This document shows positions 8,151 to 17,822 of a stretch of 64,000 nucleotides of DNA, piece after piece (the first letter of the stretch is position 1; each line of letters starts with the position of its first letter). The notes under the pieces are model-generated. The model worked only from the letters and a program-made list of their open reading frames with translations, was not told the DNA's origin and did no database searches. This stretch comes from Cohnella abietis (GTDB lineage: Bacteria; Bacillota; Bacilli; Paenibacillales; Paenibacillaceae), in NCBI RefSeq assembly GCF_004295585.1, contig NZ_AP019400.1:4190001-4254000 (forward strand), read 5' to 3'. Both the position numbers and the translations under genes were made by a program.

Positions 8151-9752
8151 TTATACTGCTTGGCTAGCCAGCGCAGGCTCACTTATTGCTTCCGCCTTCA
8201 CGTACCAGGTTTGAGCAGCCGTTACCCGCACTTGAATGAACTTGCCAATCCAATCCTTGGGCCCTTCAAAATGAATCAGCTTATTCGAGCGCGACCGCCC
8301 AGAGAGGACATTCGCGTTATTCTTACTCTCGCCTTCTACTAGCACCTCGAAGGTTTGTCCAATAAGACCCTGATGATAAGCTAGCGATAGCTCTCCAATC
8401 AGAGCATTCAAGCGAGCTAGCCGCTTCTGCTTCTGCTCTAGAGGCACATCATCAGCCATATCGAACGCCGGCGTACCTTCCCTCGGTGAGTAAATGTACG
8501 TATACGCAGAAGTAATTTGAGCCTCGCGCATTAGCGTCATCGTCTCTTCAAACTGCTCCTCAGTCTCTCCTGGGAAACCAACGATAATATCTGTCGTTAA
8601 CACAGCGTTCGGGATAGCCTTCCGGATACGGTTAGTTAGCTCCAAATACAATTCTCGCGAATACTTCCGACTCATCCGCTTCAGAATTTCTGTGCTTCCT
8701 GATTGTACGGGCAGATGGATATGCTCCATCATATTGCCGCCTTTCGCAAGCACTTCAATTAAGCGATCATCGAAATCTCGAGGATGAGAGGTTGTGAACC
8801 GAATACGCGGAATGTCAACTTTATGGATGTCATCCATGAGATCGCCGAAACGATAGCTTCTATCCACGAAATCCTTGCCATATGCATTGACGTTCTGTCC
8901 GAGCAGCGTAATTTCCTTGAAGCCTTGGCGCGCCAGATCACGAACCTCTGCAATAACATCCTCAGGCATACGGCTTCTTTCTTTACCACGCGTATAAGGA
9001 ACAATGCAATAGGTGCAAAATTTATCACAGCCATACATGATATTCACCCAAGCACGCAATCCTTCGTTACGTTTCTTAGGTAAATTTTCAATGATGTCGC
9101 CTTCCTTGGACCACACCTCGATGACCATTTCTTTACCGAAATGAGCGTCCTGCAATAAATACGGAAGACGATGGATGTTATGCGTTCCGAAAATAATATC
9201 TACATGAGCGTGCTTCTGCATAATCCGATTGACGACAGAAGCCTCCTGCGACATACACCCACAAACACCAAGTATAAGCTCCGGACGCTGCTGCTTAAGC
9301 ACCTTCATATGCCCAAGCTCGCCGAACACTTTATCCTCTGCATTTTCTCTTACTGCACAAGTGTTGAACAAGATGACATCAGCTTCCATGCGATCATCCG
9401 TAGACACGTAACCCATATCTTCGAATAAACCGCGCATCACTTCCGTATCGTGCTCATTCATCTGGCAGCCGTACGTATAGATCAAATACTTCTTCCCTAT
9501 TCCGAGGTTCTTTAGCTCGTCCGTTACGGCATTCTCATAGTGGACTTGAATTTCTTCTTTGCCCCGCTTTTTCTCATCTCTATAATTAGGGGCAGAATTA
9601 ATTTGGACATTACGGCCTTTTATTCTGTAAGTTGTCTTCCCATCCTCTTCGCTCAACAATTTCGCATCAGAGAAGTCGAAGTACTTGGAATAGTCCTTGT
9701 CTGAACCCTTGCCAGATTTTAAGTCTGGTGAATTCTCAGTCTCCTTCGTCAA
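8151..9752 (-). CDS. miaB: MiaB, tRNA-2-methylthio-N6-dimethylallyladenosine synthase
   Basis: MiaB is a radical-SAM methylthiotransferase that adds the 2-methylthio group to i6A37 of tRNAs. The 533 aa product has an N-terminal UPF0004 domain with cluster cysteines in YGCQMNEHD, FNTCAVREN and GVCGCMSQE. Next is a radical SAM core with CDKFCTYC, and last a TRAM domain (about 440-510). The first 70 residues are a polar extension with DYSKYF, as in B. subtilis YmcB. The start is TTG 9752, with AAAGGGTG upstream. ricA lies 38 bases downstream, probably in the same transcript. Confidence 0.95.
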   Translation of the reverse strand: MTKETENSPDLKSGKGSDKDYSKYFDFSDAKLLSEEDGKTTYRIKGRNVQINSAPNYRDEKKRGKEEIQVHYENAVTDELKNLGIGKKYLIYTYGCQMNEHDTEVMRGLFEDMGYVSTDDRMEADVILFNTCAVRENAEDKVFGELGHMKVLKQQRPELILGVCGCMSQEASVVNRIMQKHAHVDIIFGTHNIHRLPYLLQDAHFGKEMVIEVWSKEGDIIENLPKKRNEGLRAWVNIMYGCDKFCTYCIVPYTRGKERSRMPEDVIAEVRDLARQGFKEITLLGQNVNAYGKDFVDRSYRFGDLMDDIHKVDIPRIRFTTSHPRDFDDRLIEVLAKGGNMMEHIHLPVQSGSTEILKRMSRKYSRELYLELTNRIRKAIPNAVLTTDIIVGFPGETEEQFEETMTLMREAQITSAYTYIYSPREGTPAFDMADDVPLEQKQKRLARLNALIGELSLAYHQGLIGQTFEVLVEGESKNNANVLSGRSRSNKLIHFEGPKDWIGKFIQVRVTAAQTWYVKAEAISEPALASQAV

Positions 9753-10011
9753 AGTATTTCACACCCTTTATCTTCATTGGCAATATGCAATTATCTATAT
9801 TTTTAAAAGTATCAATGAAAAATTATACCACATTCCTCATGACTAATCCATTGATCAATCAGGGGACTGTCAGCAGAATTTAACGAAGTAAGCATGGGTT
9901 ATATTCAGACCGCTTACTGTACACAAACATATTGGAAATGAATAGAGAAAAAAGGAGATCTCTATGTCTTCACTTTGATAAAGAACTGCTCTTCTTTAAT
10001 TTGAGCAGCTG
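9753..10011. other. AT-rich intergenic stretch upstream of miaB
   Basis: No gene, repeat or RNA structure is evident here. It should contain the miaB promoter on the minus strand, but no convincing -35/-10 pair stands out. The terminator of the pduL transcript follows to the right. Confidence 0.5.
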
Positions 10012-10047
10012 CAAAAAAAGAAAAAGCCAAACACTATGTTTTGGCTT
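10012..10047 (-). terminator. intrinsic terminator after pduL
   Basis: On the minus strand an AAGCCAAAACA stem pairs with TGTTTGGCTT (one bulge) across a three-base loop. TTTTTCTTTTTTTG follows. It lies 36 bases past the pduL stop. Confidence 0.85.
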
Positions 10048-10083
10048 CTTCATTTCAGATATTTTCCCTTAAACACTTTATCC

Positions 10084-10686
10084 CTATTCCATAATCTCGC
10101 CAAAGTCCCCTGTGTTGACTGCAGCCGCATTTCCTTCGTCTGTGTCAATGTGCATATCTAGAGCGAACTCATCGGAGACACGTGCTAATACTTGCTCGAA
10201 TACAATGCCGCGCTCACCACCAACACGAACCTTCAGCAATTGCTTATCAGCTATACCCCAACGCTCAGCATCCGACGTATGGAAGTGGATATGACGTGCA
10301 GCGACGATAACCCCTTTGTCTACCGTAACTTCCCCAGCAGGTCCGACGATGCGTATACCCGGGGTGCCTTCAATGCTGCCAGACTCACGCAAGGGCGGTT
10401 TAAGTCCTAAAGAGAAAGCATCCGTCCGAGACACTTCTAGCTGAGTCGCTTTACGTGCAGGGCCAAGAATACGAACTTTAGGAAAAGAACCTTTCGGTCC
10501 GAAAATAGCAACTGTTTCATTAGCGGCGAACTGACCTGGCTGTGACAGCGGTTTGAATTCCGTTAACACTGCTCCCGCTCCGAATAAGATTTCCACATGC
10601 TCCTGTGCAAGATGAATGTGACGAGCCGATACGCCGACGGGTACTTTCTTACTCTCAGACAAGAGCGAAGATGAAGATGTAGACAT
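10084..10686 (-). CDS. pduL: PduL-type phosphate propanoyl/acetyltransferase
   Basis: PduL enzymes interconvert acyl-CoA and acyl phosphate (propionyl or acetyl) and are unrelated to Pta. The 200 aa product carries the two-domain repeat with zinc-binding histidines in VSARHIHL, AARHIHFH and LDMHIDTDEGNAA. There are no microcompartment genes nearby, so this is a stand-alone copy. Placed just downstream of korA-korB, it could turn acyl-CoA from 2-oxoacid oxidation into acyl phosphate; that link is inference. ATG 10686 is taken as the start, with TTG 10692 as an alternative nearer to AAAGG. Confidence 0.85.
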   Translation of the reverse strand: MSTSSSSLLSESKKVPVGVSARHIHLAQEHVEILFGAGAVLTEFKPLSQPGQFAANETVAIFGPKGSFPKVRILGPARKATQLEVSRTDAFSLGLKPPLRESGSIEGTPGIRIVGPAGEVTVDKGVIVAARHIHFHTSDAERWGIADKQLLKVRVGGERGIVFEQVLARVSDEFALDMHIDTDEGNAAAVNTGDFGEIME

Positions 10687-10731
10687 GAGCAACCCAACCT
10701 TTCCTTTACTTTCCTCCCTTTAGTATAACGC

Positions 10732-10764
10732 AAGAGACGCACGGGACAAACCCGTGCGCCTCTT
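10732..10764 (-). terminator. inverted repeat, possible terminator after korB
   Basis: Arms AAGAGACGCACGGG and CCCGTGCGCCTCTT form a 14 bp stem with one mismatch and a five-base loop, 11 bases past the korB stop. The following U tract is weak, so it may instead stabilise the 3' end or attenuate transcription into pduL. Confidence 0.5.
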
Positions 10765-10775
10765 ATTAACGTTAC

Positions 10776-11642
10776 TTATTTGAATTCCGTCAACAGTTTG
10801 TCAAAGTCTTCACGGGACAGCTGTAAATCCTGCTTCACAAGTCCCTCTTCTTTGAACCCAACAATTAACTCATCGTAAGCTTTACGTTCCTTGTTCTGGT
10901 AGATCAGACCCGTAATCATCCCGTTCGTTTCCATGATCTTAGTCATCGCAGCGATTCGGTTCGATGGATCATAATCTGGGAATTGCTCTAGGTTAACGAT
11001 ATTACTCTTAAACCAGTCATACGTATTCACCTTGTTAAAAGTAACACAAGGGCTAAATACGTTGATAAGCGAGAAGCCTTTGTGCTGCAGCCCTGCTTCA
11101 ATGAGCGCCGTAAGCTGCTTCAAGTCGCTAGAGAACGATTGCGCTACGAATGTCGCACCGGCTGACAACGCAATTTCTAGTGGAGACAAAGTCGATTCGA
11201 TGGACCCTTCCGGAGTTGACTTTGTTTTGAAGCCTTCCGCACTGCGCGGGGAAGTCTGTCCTTTAGTCAATCCATAAATTTGGTTGTCCATTACAATGTA
11301 TGTGACGTCAAGGTTACGACGAATCGCATGAACGGTATGACCCATTCCTATTGCAAAGCCATCTCCGTCACCGCCAGAAGCGATTACGGTAAGCTCACGG
11401 TTAGCAAGCTTTACGCCTTGCGCGATAGGAAGTGAACGTCCATGAATACCATGTAATCCATATGCGTTAATATAACCAGAGATCCGACCAGAGCAGCCTA
11501 TTCCCGAAATAACAGCTAGCTGCTCAGGCTCCAAGCCTATGTTAGCCGCTGCACGTTGAATTGCCGCCTGCACGGAAAAATCACCACAGCCCGGGCACCA
11601 GTTCGGCTTAACATTATTACGAAACTCTTTAAAAGTTGCCAT
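10776..11642 (-). CDS. korB: 2-oxoacid:ferredoxin oxidoreductase subunit beta
   Basis: The beta subunit binds thiamine diphosphate and decarboxylates a 2-oxoacid such as 2-oxoglutarate, passing electrons to ferredoxin. The 288 aa sequence has the cluster cysteines CPGCGDF near the N-terminus and GIGCSGRISGY, plus the ThDP/Mg motif GDGDGFAIGMGH. Its start codon follows the korA stop directly (TAG-ATG), so translation is coupled. Pairing with the fused gamma-alpha subunit is standard for Bacillota. 2-Oxoglutarate is the usual assignment, but the substrate is not proven by sequence. Confidence 0.92.
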   Translation of the reverse strand: MATFKEFRNNVKPNWCPGCGDFSVQAAIQRAAANIGLEPEQLAVISGIGCSGRISGYINAYGLHGIHGRSLPIAQGVKLANRELTVIASGGDGDGFAIGMGHTVHAIRRNLDVTYIVMDNQIYGLTKGQTSPRSAEGFKTKSTPEGSIESTLSPLEIALSAGATFVAQSFSSDLKQLTALIEAGLQHKGFSLINVFSPCVTFNKVNTYDWFKSNIVNLEQFPDYDPSNRIAAMTKIMETNGMITGLIYQNKERKAYDELIVGFKEEGLVKQDLQLSREDFDKLLTEFK

Positions 11643-13379
11643 CTAGTTCAGCTCCTTACAGGCTTTGTGAATTTCCGAAGGCAGGAATGGAGTTCCATCA
11701 TATTTAAGTAGATTACGGATTTTATCGTGATACCCGATGTTCTGCTTAATTAAGTTAGATAGCTGACCAGTTGCATTGTTTTCTAACACTACAACCTGTT
11801 TAGCAGCATTAAGATACGGCTCCAGCAATTCACTTGGAAAAGGGTGCATTTGCCTAACCATAATCTGATTCGTCGCTATGCCGTCAGCTGTCAAGCGGAT
11901 ACGAGCTTCTTCAATCGTACCCCCTGTGGAACCCATCGCAATAATAAGAAGATCTGGATTCTCGTTCGGGGCATCCGCTTTAATCGCGTTAGTAACACGA
12001 AGCTCGCTGATTTTTCCTAAGCGTTTGTCCATCATTTTCTCGCGATTAAGCGCATTCTCAGAAGGTCTGCCCTCTTGGTCGTGCTCAACTCCCGTTACGT
12101 GATGGATGCCATTCTTCATGCCTGGAATGACACGAGGAGATATTCCATCCTCCGTCAGCTCGTAACGCTTGAACAAACGATTATCCTCGTTAGCTGGTAA
12201 TTCGCCCGTCAGCAGCTTGCCACGATTAATGACAATCTTATCGTAATCAAGAGCCTCCGATGTTTGCTTTCCAAGGGATAATTGCAAATCTGTCGCAATA
12301 ATGACAGGGATTTGGTATTGTTCCGAGATGTTAAAGCCCTCTATCATATCGTAAAAGCATTCTTCGATCGTGCTCGGCGCAACTACTAACTTCGGAATTT
12401 CGCCGTGCGTACCGTAGATAAGCGCATTGATGTCTGATTGTTCTTGTTTAGTAGGCAAACCCGTAGATGGACCGCCGCGCTGCGTATCAACGATAACAAG
12501 TGGTGTTTCCGTCATACCAGATAGTCCAATTGCCTCCATCATTAGAGAAAGCCCTGGACCAGCCGATGCCGTCATCGTACGAACACCTGCATAGTTAGCG
12601 CCGATGGCCATTGTGACCGCCGCGATTTCATCCTCCGTCTGAACGACTGTTCCGCCGAACTTGGGAAGCTTCTTAATTAAGTATTCCATAATTTCTGAGG
12701 CAGGAGTAATCGGATAAGCGGCCATTAATCGGCAGCCTGCAGCAACGCAACCAAGTGCCATCGCTTCATTGCCAATCATGAACAGCTTCTGCTTTCCGTC
12801 TGCATCCTCAAGCTTGAATTCGTCTAACGGGCCACCTGCTTGCTCAAGAACAAATTCAGCGCCTCGACGAACAGCCTCTATGTTCTTCTCTACTATTGCC
12901 GGACCTTTGCGTCCGAACTCTTCTTCTACTGCGGTATTAAATACTTCCATCGGTAAACCAAGCAGCCCCCAGGAAGCGCCGGAAGCAACCATATTTTTCA
13001 TGAGGGAAGTGCCAAGCTCTTCTGCAATTGCCGTAATAGGTACTGCGAAAAGTCGTGCTTGCACACCTTCAGGGATCGTCGGGGAAAATTTCGCATCAGC
13101 GACAACAACACCACCCGGACGAAGCTCACCTGCGTTCAGATCAATACTTTCCTGGTCAAAAGCAACTAGAATGTCCAGATCATCGGAAATCGCTCGAATC
13201 GGATTCGTGCTGATGCGGATTTTGTTATTCGTGTGTCCGCCCTTAATCCGCGAGGAAAAATGTCGGTACCCATACAGGTAGTAGCCCAGACGGTTCAATG
13301 CAGTAGAAAAAATACGATCCGTACTTTCTACGCCCTCCCCCTGCTGGCCGCCAATTTTCCATGACAGTTGACTGATCAC
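11643..13379 (-). CDS. korA: 2-oxoacid:acceptor oxidoreductase subunit alpha (gamma-alpha fusion)
   Basis: Residues 1 to about 190 are the gamma domain (GGQQGEGVEST start); about 200-578 are the alpha domain with the ThDP-binding N-terminal fold (AAYPITPASEIME, ASAGPGLSLMMEA) and the transketolase-like C-terminal region. With KorB it forms the ferredoxin-dependent 2-oxoacid oxidoreductase. The start is set at GTG 13379 because GAGGAG lies nine bases upstream; the in-frame ATG at 13388 would sit on the ribosome-binding site. It is the first gene of korA-korB-pduL. Confidence 0.92.
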   Translation of the reverse strand: MISQLSWKIGGQQGEGVESTDRIFSTALNRLGYYLYGYRHFSSRIKGGHTNNKIRISTNPIRAISDDLDILVAFDQESIDLNAGELRPGGVVVADAKFSPTIPEGVQARLFAVPITAIAEELGTSLMKNMVASGASWGLLGLPMEVFNTAVEEEFGRKGPAIVEKNIEAVRRGAEFVLEQAGGPLDEFKLEDADGKQKLFMIGNEAMALGCVAAGCRLMAAYPITPASEIMEYLIKKLPKFGGTVVQTEDEIAAVTMAIGANYAGVRTMTASAGPGLSLMMEAIGLSGMTETPLVIVDTQRGGPSTGLPTKQEQSDINALIYGTHGEIPKLVVAPSTIEECFYDMIEGFNISEQYQIPVIIATDLQLSLGKQTSEALDYDKIVINRGKLLTGELPANEDNRLFKRYELTEDGISPRVIPGMKNGIHHVTGVEHDQEGRPSENALNREKMMDKRLGKISELRVTNAIKADAPNENPDLLIIAMGSTGGTIEEARIRLTADGIATNQIMVRQMHPFPSELLEPYLNAAKQVVVLENNATGQLSNLIKQNIGYHDKIRNLLKYDGTPFLPSEIHKACKELN

Positions 13380-13564
13380 AGTGCCCATCTCCTCTTAATC
13401 TCCGGTTCGTCGATTTTCGACAGAATAACCCTATATTATATTTTTATTACCCTAATAAATATTATGTTTTAGCTGAATAAATTGCAAGATATATTCGTGT
13501 AAACGAAGTATAGTTCTTTGCGATCAGATCAATGCCATTCCGAGATGGGTACAAACATAAAGGT

Positions 13565-14506
13565 TCACTTAGGGAGATTTTTTGTAAAATAACGGATTGC
13601 ATTCCCGCTCATAAATCCTTCTACCCTATCTTCTGAATAATGCTTTAATAGCTCCTCTATCAAATCAGGGTATTTGCCCGGGTGCTCCAGCCCTTGAACA
13701 TGTCTCGATATTCCGTCGAAGTCAGAGCCGAACGCAATATGATCCGCTCCTCCAAGCTCACACACATGCTCGACATGACGTATAAAATCATCAATCTTTG
13801 CAGGCTCCGGCGAAGAGACGAACCAAGGCACAAAGGTTAGCCCAATAATGCCTTGAGCCGCTATAATCGTCTGAATTTGAGCATCCGTTAGATTACGAGG
13901 GTTATCCTTGATTGTACGTGCATTAGAGTGCGAAGCAAAAAAGGGCCTTGTAGCAAGCTCGGCCACATCCCAGAAGCCCCTATCAGATAAATGTGACACA
14001 TCTATTAGGATGCCCAAAGATTCACATTCTGTAACTAGCTGTTTTCCCGCCTTCGTGAAGCCAGCTCCTCTAGGCTCTAATGCGCCATCACATGCCCAAT
14101 TGGCGTGATTCCATGTGGGGCCTAACAATCGCAAACCCAAACGATATAAGAGATGTAACGCCCATAGATTCCCTTGCAGTCCATCGACACCTTCGAGGGA
14201 AAGCAGAGCACCTATTTTCCCGGCTTCCAGTGCATGCTGAATGTCCTCGCCCCTGCGAATCAGCTTCATCCCGCGAACCGACAGAACCTCACTCCAAAAA
14301 AGCTCCGCCGCGCGGAAAATAGATTCAGGATTACTCGGAATAGTGTCTGGCAAATAAATCGCAAACACCTGCAGCTCCACACCGCTCTCCCTTAAACGCT
14401 CAGGAGTAACATCGAACAGCCCCTCAGGCTGAGATTTTCCCCACTTGGCATCTGGATATTCAAGCATTTTACAAATTACATCTACATGCAAATCGGCTAT
14501 CTTCAC
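13565..14506 (-). CDS. membrane dipeptidase, peptidase family M19
   Basis: M19 enzymes are binuclear-zinc dipeptidases related to renal dipeptidase that hydrolyse dipeptides, including ones with D-residues. From GTG 14506 the protein has 313 residues. It starts with the metal motif ADLHVDV and continues with SLEGVDGLQGN, VSHLSDRGFWDV, ASHSNART (metal-binding histidines) and HIAFGSDFDGI. GGGGTGA five bases before GTG 14506 and alignment of ADLHVD with family N-termini argue against the 34-residue upstream extension. A similar gene beside spoVS is familiar in Paenibacillaceae, possibly for peptide recycling in sporulation (inference). Confidence 0.88.
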   Translation of the reverse strand: MKIADLHVDVICKMLEYPDAKWGKSQPEGLFDVTPERLRESGVELQVFAIYLPDTIPSNPESIFRAAELFWSEVLSVRGMKLIRRGEDIQHALEAGKIGALLSLEGVDGLQGNLWALHLLYRLGLRLLGPTWNHANWACDGALEPRGAGFTKAGKQLVTECESLGILIDVSHLSDRGFWDVAELATRPFFASHSNARTIKDNPRNLTDAQIQTIIAAQGIIGLTFVPWFVSSPEPAKIDDFIRHVEHVCELGGADHIAFGSDFDGISRHVQGLEHPGKYPDLIEELLKHYSEDRVEGFMSGNAIRYFTKNLPK

Positions 14507-14647
14507 GTTATTCACCCCAGCACATATCAATCTGCTTTCTGTTCGTACAAAAAAACCTGCTGCATCGATGAAATTACACGGTAACGTCCATCGCGTTACT
14601 TGCGTCATTCATCCTGGAACAGGTCAACATACTTCAAAGCTGTTAGT

Positions 14648-14908
14648 TTATCTCGGTTCTACAATAAGCTTAATTGCTGTCCGATCCTCACCATCAATCA
14701 CAATATCCGTAAAAGCCGGAATGCAGATGAGATCTACTCCACTTGGTGCTACAAACCCGCGGGCAATTGCGACCGCTTTAACTGCTTGATTAAGCGCTCC
14801 AGCGCCAATAGCTTGCAGCTCGGCTACACCTCGTTCTCGAAGCACACCTGCTAGCGCTCCTGCTACGGAATTGGGATTGGATTTTGCAGAAACCTTTAAT
14901 ACTTCCAT
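14648..14908 (-). CDS. spoVS: SpoVS, stage V sporulation protein S
   Basis: SpoVS is an 86-residue Alba-like nucleic-acid-binding protein needed for spore coat assembly and core dehydration in B. subtilis. The product MEVLKVSAKSNPNSVAGALA and its ending IKLIVEPR are nearly the canonical family sequence at the canonical length. GAGGAGGTACTGGTC precedes the start. It lies after rny and ymdB in the same order as in B. subtilis. The 230 bp between it and ymdB holds no gene I can support. Confidence 0.97.
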   Translation of the reverse strand: MEVLKVSAKSNPNSVAGALAGVLRERGVAELQAIGAGALNQAVKAVAIARGFVAPSGVDLICIPAFTDIVIDGEDRTAIKLIVEPR

Positions 14909-15136
14909 GACCAGTACCTCCTCTTATGACAACCTGCATATGTCTCCGGTTGCATCGGGGGATGACAACTGAGGGCTACACAGGGTGCAGCTACGGCGGT
15001 TGCATCGGTATTAAGCGGAAATCAAAGGATAGGCTCACTAAGCCATACTTATTCGGTAAACCCTATGATAATTCCTTCTTTTCCCAAGCCGTTTGGTCAT
15101 GGAAGCAATAAATATTTAAAAACAATTACATCAAGG

Positions 15137-15931
15137 TTAAACTGCGATCCAAGAATCCTCATCCACTGTTATATTCTGAACTTTTACAGCCTTCCCCGTT
15201 GCTTCATCAATATCTACAAACACGCCGTTTAATGTCCATTTCCCATCGGCAACGGTAAACCTACCTGGCATTCCGGTAATGAAGCGTCGAAGCACAACCT
15301 CTTTATCCATTCCAAGCACCCCATCGCGCGGGCCAGTCATCCCTGCATCCGTTAGATAAGCCGTTCCTTCCGGCAAAATCCGTGCATCATTGGTTTGAAC
15401 ATGGGTATGTGTGCCAACTACCAGAGAGGCATAACCATCCAAGTGCCAGCCCATTGCGATCTTCTCGCTCGTTGCTTCCGCATGAAAATCTACAAGCACG
15501 CATTTTGTGTGGCGGTGTAGCTCTTCAATTTCATCATCGGCTGTTCGGAACGGGCATTCTGCTGGAGGTAGAAAAGTACGCCCAATAAGATTTACGACAC
15601 CAAGCTCCTTGCCGTTTCCTTTTACAATCATGCTCCCCCGTCCCGGTGTGCCTGGCGGCAAATTCGACGGTCGAATAATTCGAGGCTCATCATCTATAAA
15701 CTCAAATATTTCACGATTATCCCAAGTATGATTACCCATCGTTATACCATGCACGCCCCACTCAAAAAGCTCACGAGCGATCGATGCCGTAATACCGCGG
15801 CCCCCGGCTGCATTTTCCCCATTAGCGATGATGATATGTGGATTGTATTTATCCTTGATCCAAGGCAGCAGCCGCTTAACGGTATCCCGTCCAACGTTGC
15901 CGACAATATCCCCAATAAAAACGACTTTCAT
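15137..15931 (-). CDS. ymdB: YmdB family metallophosphoesterase
   Basis: YmdB is a calcineurin-like phosphoesterase acting on cyclic nucleotides in vitro; in B. subtilis it affects biofilm and motility bistability. The 264 aa product has the family start MKVVFIGDIVGNVGRDTVK and metal ligands in ANGENAAGG, MGNHTWDN, DFHAEATSEK and GTHTHVQTND. ATG 15931 is used; an upstream in-frame extension to 15997 would cross the terminator of rny. The ribosome-binding site is only GAGAGAG. It shares the rny-ymdB-spoVS order with Bacillus. Confidence 0.93.
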   Translation of the reverse strand: MKVVFIGDIVGNVGRDTVKRLLPWIKDKYNPHIIIANGENAAGGRGITASIARELFEWGVHGITMGNHTWDNREIFEFIDDEPRIIRPSNLPPGTPGRGSMIVKGNGKELGVVNLIGRTFLPPAECPFRTADDEIEELHRHTKCVLVDFHAEATSEKIAMGWHLDGYASLVVGTHTHVQTNDARILPEGTAYLTDAGMTGPRDGVLGMDKEVVLRRFITGMPGRFTVADGKWTLNGVFVDIDEATGKAVKVQNITVDEDSWIAV

Positions 15932-15961
15932 GTCTTTCACTCTCTCTTTCACTTTCGGTAT

Positions 15962-16001
15962 AAAAAAGGGAAAAGTGGCTGCATTTGCCGCAGCCACTTT
16001 T
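15962..16001 (-). terminator. intrinsic terminator after rny
   Basis: On the minus strand AAAAGTGGCTGC pairs perfectly with GCAGCCACTTTT around a short loop and is followed by CCCTTTTTTAT. It lies 23 bases past the rny stop and may be only partly effective, since ymdB follows. Confidence 0.85.
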
Positions 16002-16023
16002 CACCCTTCCTGCCAAACGTCAT

Positions 16024-17568
16024 TTATTTCGCGTATTCCACAGCACGTGTTTCACGAATGACCGTAACTTTAATGTGTCCTGGATAGTCCAGTTCACCCT
16101 CGATCTTCTTCGTAATATCCCTAGCTAAGCGGAAAGCTTCTGTGTCATCGATTTTCTCTGGTTGAACCATGACGCGAACCTCGCGTCCGGCTTGAATTGC
16201 GTACGATTTCTCGACGCCCTCGAACGATTCGGAGATGGCCTCCAGCTTCTCGAGCCGGCGGATGTAAGTCTCCAAAGTTTCACGGCGTGCGCCCGGACGA
16301 GCGGCGCTAAGCGCGTCAGCCGCGCCAACAAGCATTGCAATAACCGAAGTAGCTTCGACGTCGCCATGATGGGACGCAATACTGTTGATAACCACGGGAT
16401 GTTCCTTGTACTTCTTGCCCAATTCCACGCCGATCTCGACATGCGAGCCTTCCACTTCGTGGTCAAGCGCTTTGCCGATGTCGTGAAGTAAGCCGGCACG
16501 TTTAGCAAGCGTGATGTCTTCTCCTAATTCTCCAGCCATTAAGCCAGTTAAATAGGCAACTTCCATCGAGTGCTTCAACACGTTCTGACCGTAGCTCGTC
16601 CGGAATTTCAGACGACCGAGAATTTTGATCAAGTCTGGGTGCAGACCATGAACGCCTACTTCAAAAGTAGCTTGCTCGCCATACTCGCGAATTCTTTCGT
16701 CGACTTCCTTGCGGGATTTCTCCACCATTTCCTCGATGCGAGCCGGATGAATACGTCCGTCTGCCACCAATTTCTCCAGTGAAGTCCGTGCAATTTCACG
16801 TCGAATCGGATCAAAACCTGATAGTATAACCGCTTCCGGCGTATCATCGATGATGAGGTCAATCCCCGTCAACGTCTCAAGTGCACGGATGTTACGGCCT
16901 TCGCGACCGATAATTCGACCCTTCATCTCTTCGTTAGGCAACGTTACAACGGATACCGTTGTTTCCGCCACGTGATCCGCGGCGCAACGTTGAATAGCTA
17001 GTGAGATAATATCGCGAGCTTTCTTGTCGCCTTCTTCTTTCGCTTGGTGCTCGATTTCCTTGATCAGCTGCGCGGTTTCGTGACGCACTTCCTGCTCCAC
17101 ATTCGACAAAATCATCTGTTTGGCATCTTCTGTCGTTAGGTTTGAAATGCGCTCCAATTCCTGCATCTGTTGTTTGTGTAGCAATTCAATTTGATCTTGG
17201 GTTTCTTCAACCCGTTTCTCTTTGCTGGCGACTTGCTCCTCTTTACGTTCCAACGCCTCTAGCTTGCGATCCAGCGACTCTTCTTTTTGCAGCAGTCGCC
17301 TTTCCTGGCGTTGAATTTCGTTGCGGCGCTCGCGAATATCGCGTTCCGCTTCATTACGGAGCTTGTGCACCTCGTCTTTGGCTTCCAGCACCGTCTCTTT
17401 ACGAACGGCTTCCGCTTCTTTCTTGGCAGCTTCAACGATCTGAATGGCAGCCGCTTCGGCGCTAGAAATTTTGGCTTCCGCAATGGATTTACGTGCGACA
17501 TAACCGATCCCAAAGCAAAGGACGCCAACAACGAGAATAATTACGATCCAGATCCATGAATCTATCAT
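16024..17568 (-). CDS. rny: ribonuclease Y
   Basis: RNase Y is the membrane-bound endoribonuclease that starts bulk mRNA decay. The 514 aa sequence has an N-terminal transmembrane helix (about 5-24), a long charged coiled coil (about 30-200) and a KH domain with GRIIGREGRNIRALE. An HD domain (about 330-425) follows with the catalytic pair in LLHDIGKALDHE, and the C-terminus reads IKVTVIRETRAVEYAK. Length and ending match the family. The gene has its own promoter-like element about 180 bases upstream. RicA, its proposed partner, is encoded 8 kb away in the same direction. Confidence 0.97.
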   Translation of the reverse strand: MIDSWIWIVIILVVGVLCFGIGYVARKSIAEAKISSAEAAAIQIVEAAKKEAEAVRKETVLEAKDEVHKLRNEAERDIRERRNEIQRQERRLLQKEESLDRKLEALERKEEQVASKEKRVEETQDQIELLHKQQMQELERISNLTTEDAKQMILSNVEQEVRHETAQLIKEIEHQAKEEGDKKARDIISLAIQRCAADHVAETTVSVVTLPNEEMKGRIIGREGRNIRALETLTGIDLIIDDTPEAVILSGFDPIRREIARTSLEKLVADGRIHPARIEEMVEKSRKEVDERIREYGEQATFEVGVHGLHPDLIKILGRLKFRTSYGQNVLKHSMEVAYLTGLMAGELGEDITLAKRAGLLHDIGKALDHEVEGSHVEIGVELGKKYKEHPVVINSIASHHGDVEATSVIAMLVGAADALSAARPGARRETLETYIRRLEKLEAISESFEGVEKSYAIQAGREVRVMVQPEKIDDTEAFRLARDITKKIEGELDYPGHIKVTVIRETRAVEYAK

Positions 17569-17748
17569 GGTCTTTCACCTCCTCGTTGCATCACCAAGGC
17601 AATCGCTTGGGGACACTTATTCAATTGATTGTCCGGTTTTCAAACCGCTTGATTACATTTGAACAAAGCATAATGGGTCGAATTAACACGTTCCGAATCG
17701 TCTTTTGGAAGGAAAAAACGTTCAGTTGGTAAGATTAATTACAAATTC

Positions 17749-17778
17749 ATTTTATCTTTTGATAAATTAGATTGTCAA
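17749..17778 (-). promoter_or_regulatory. rny: putative sigma-A promoter of rny
   Basis: On the minus strand TTGACA is followed 18 bases later by TAAAAT, in the AT-rich spacer between recX and rny. That implies a leader of about 170 bases for rny. A loose inverted repeat (CAAGG-TCAT / ATGA-CCTTG) just upstream may end recX transcription, but it lacks a U tract. Confidence 0.5.
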
Positions 17779-17822
17779 GCAAGGTTCATATGTAACTTAC
17801 GACACCGATGAGCCTTGTACCA

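Noticed and set aside
14909..15136. Small gene between ymdB and spoVS
   Set aside because: A 61-codon plus-strand frame exists but has no ribosome-binding site or protein-like sequence.
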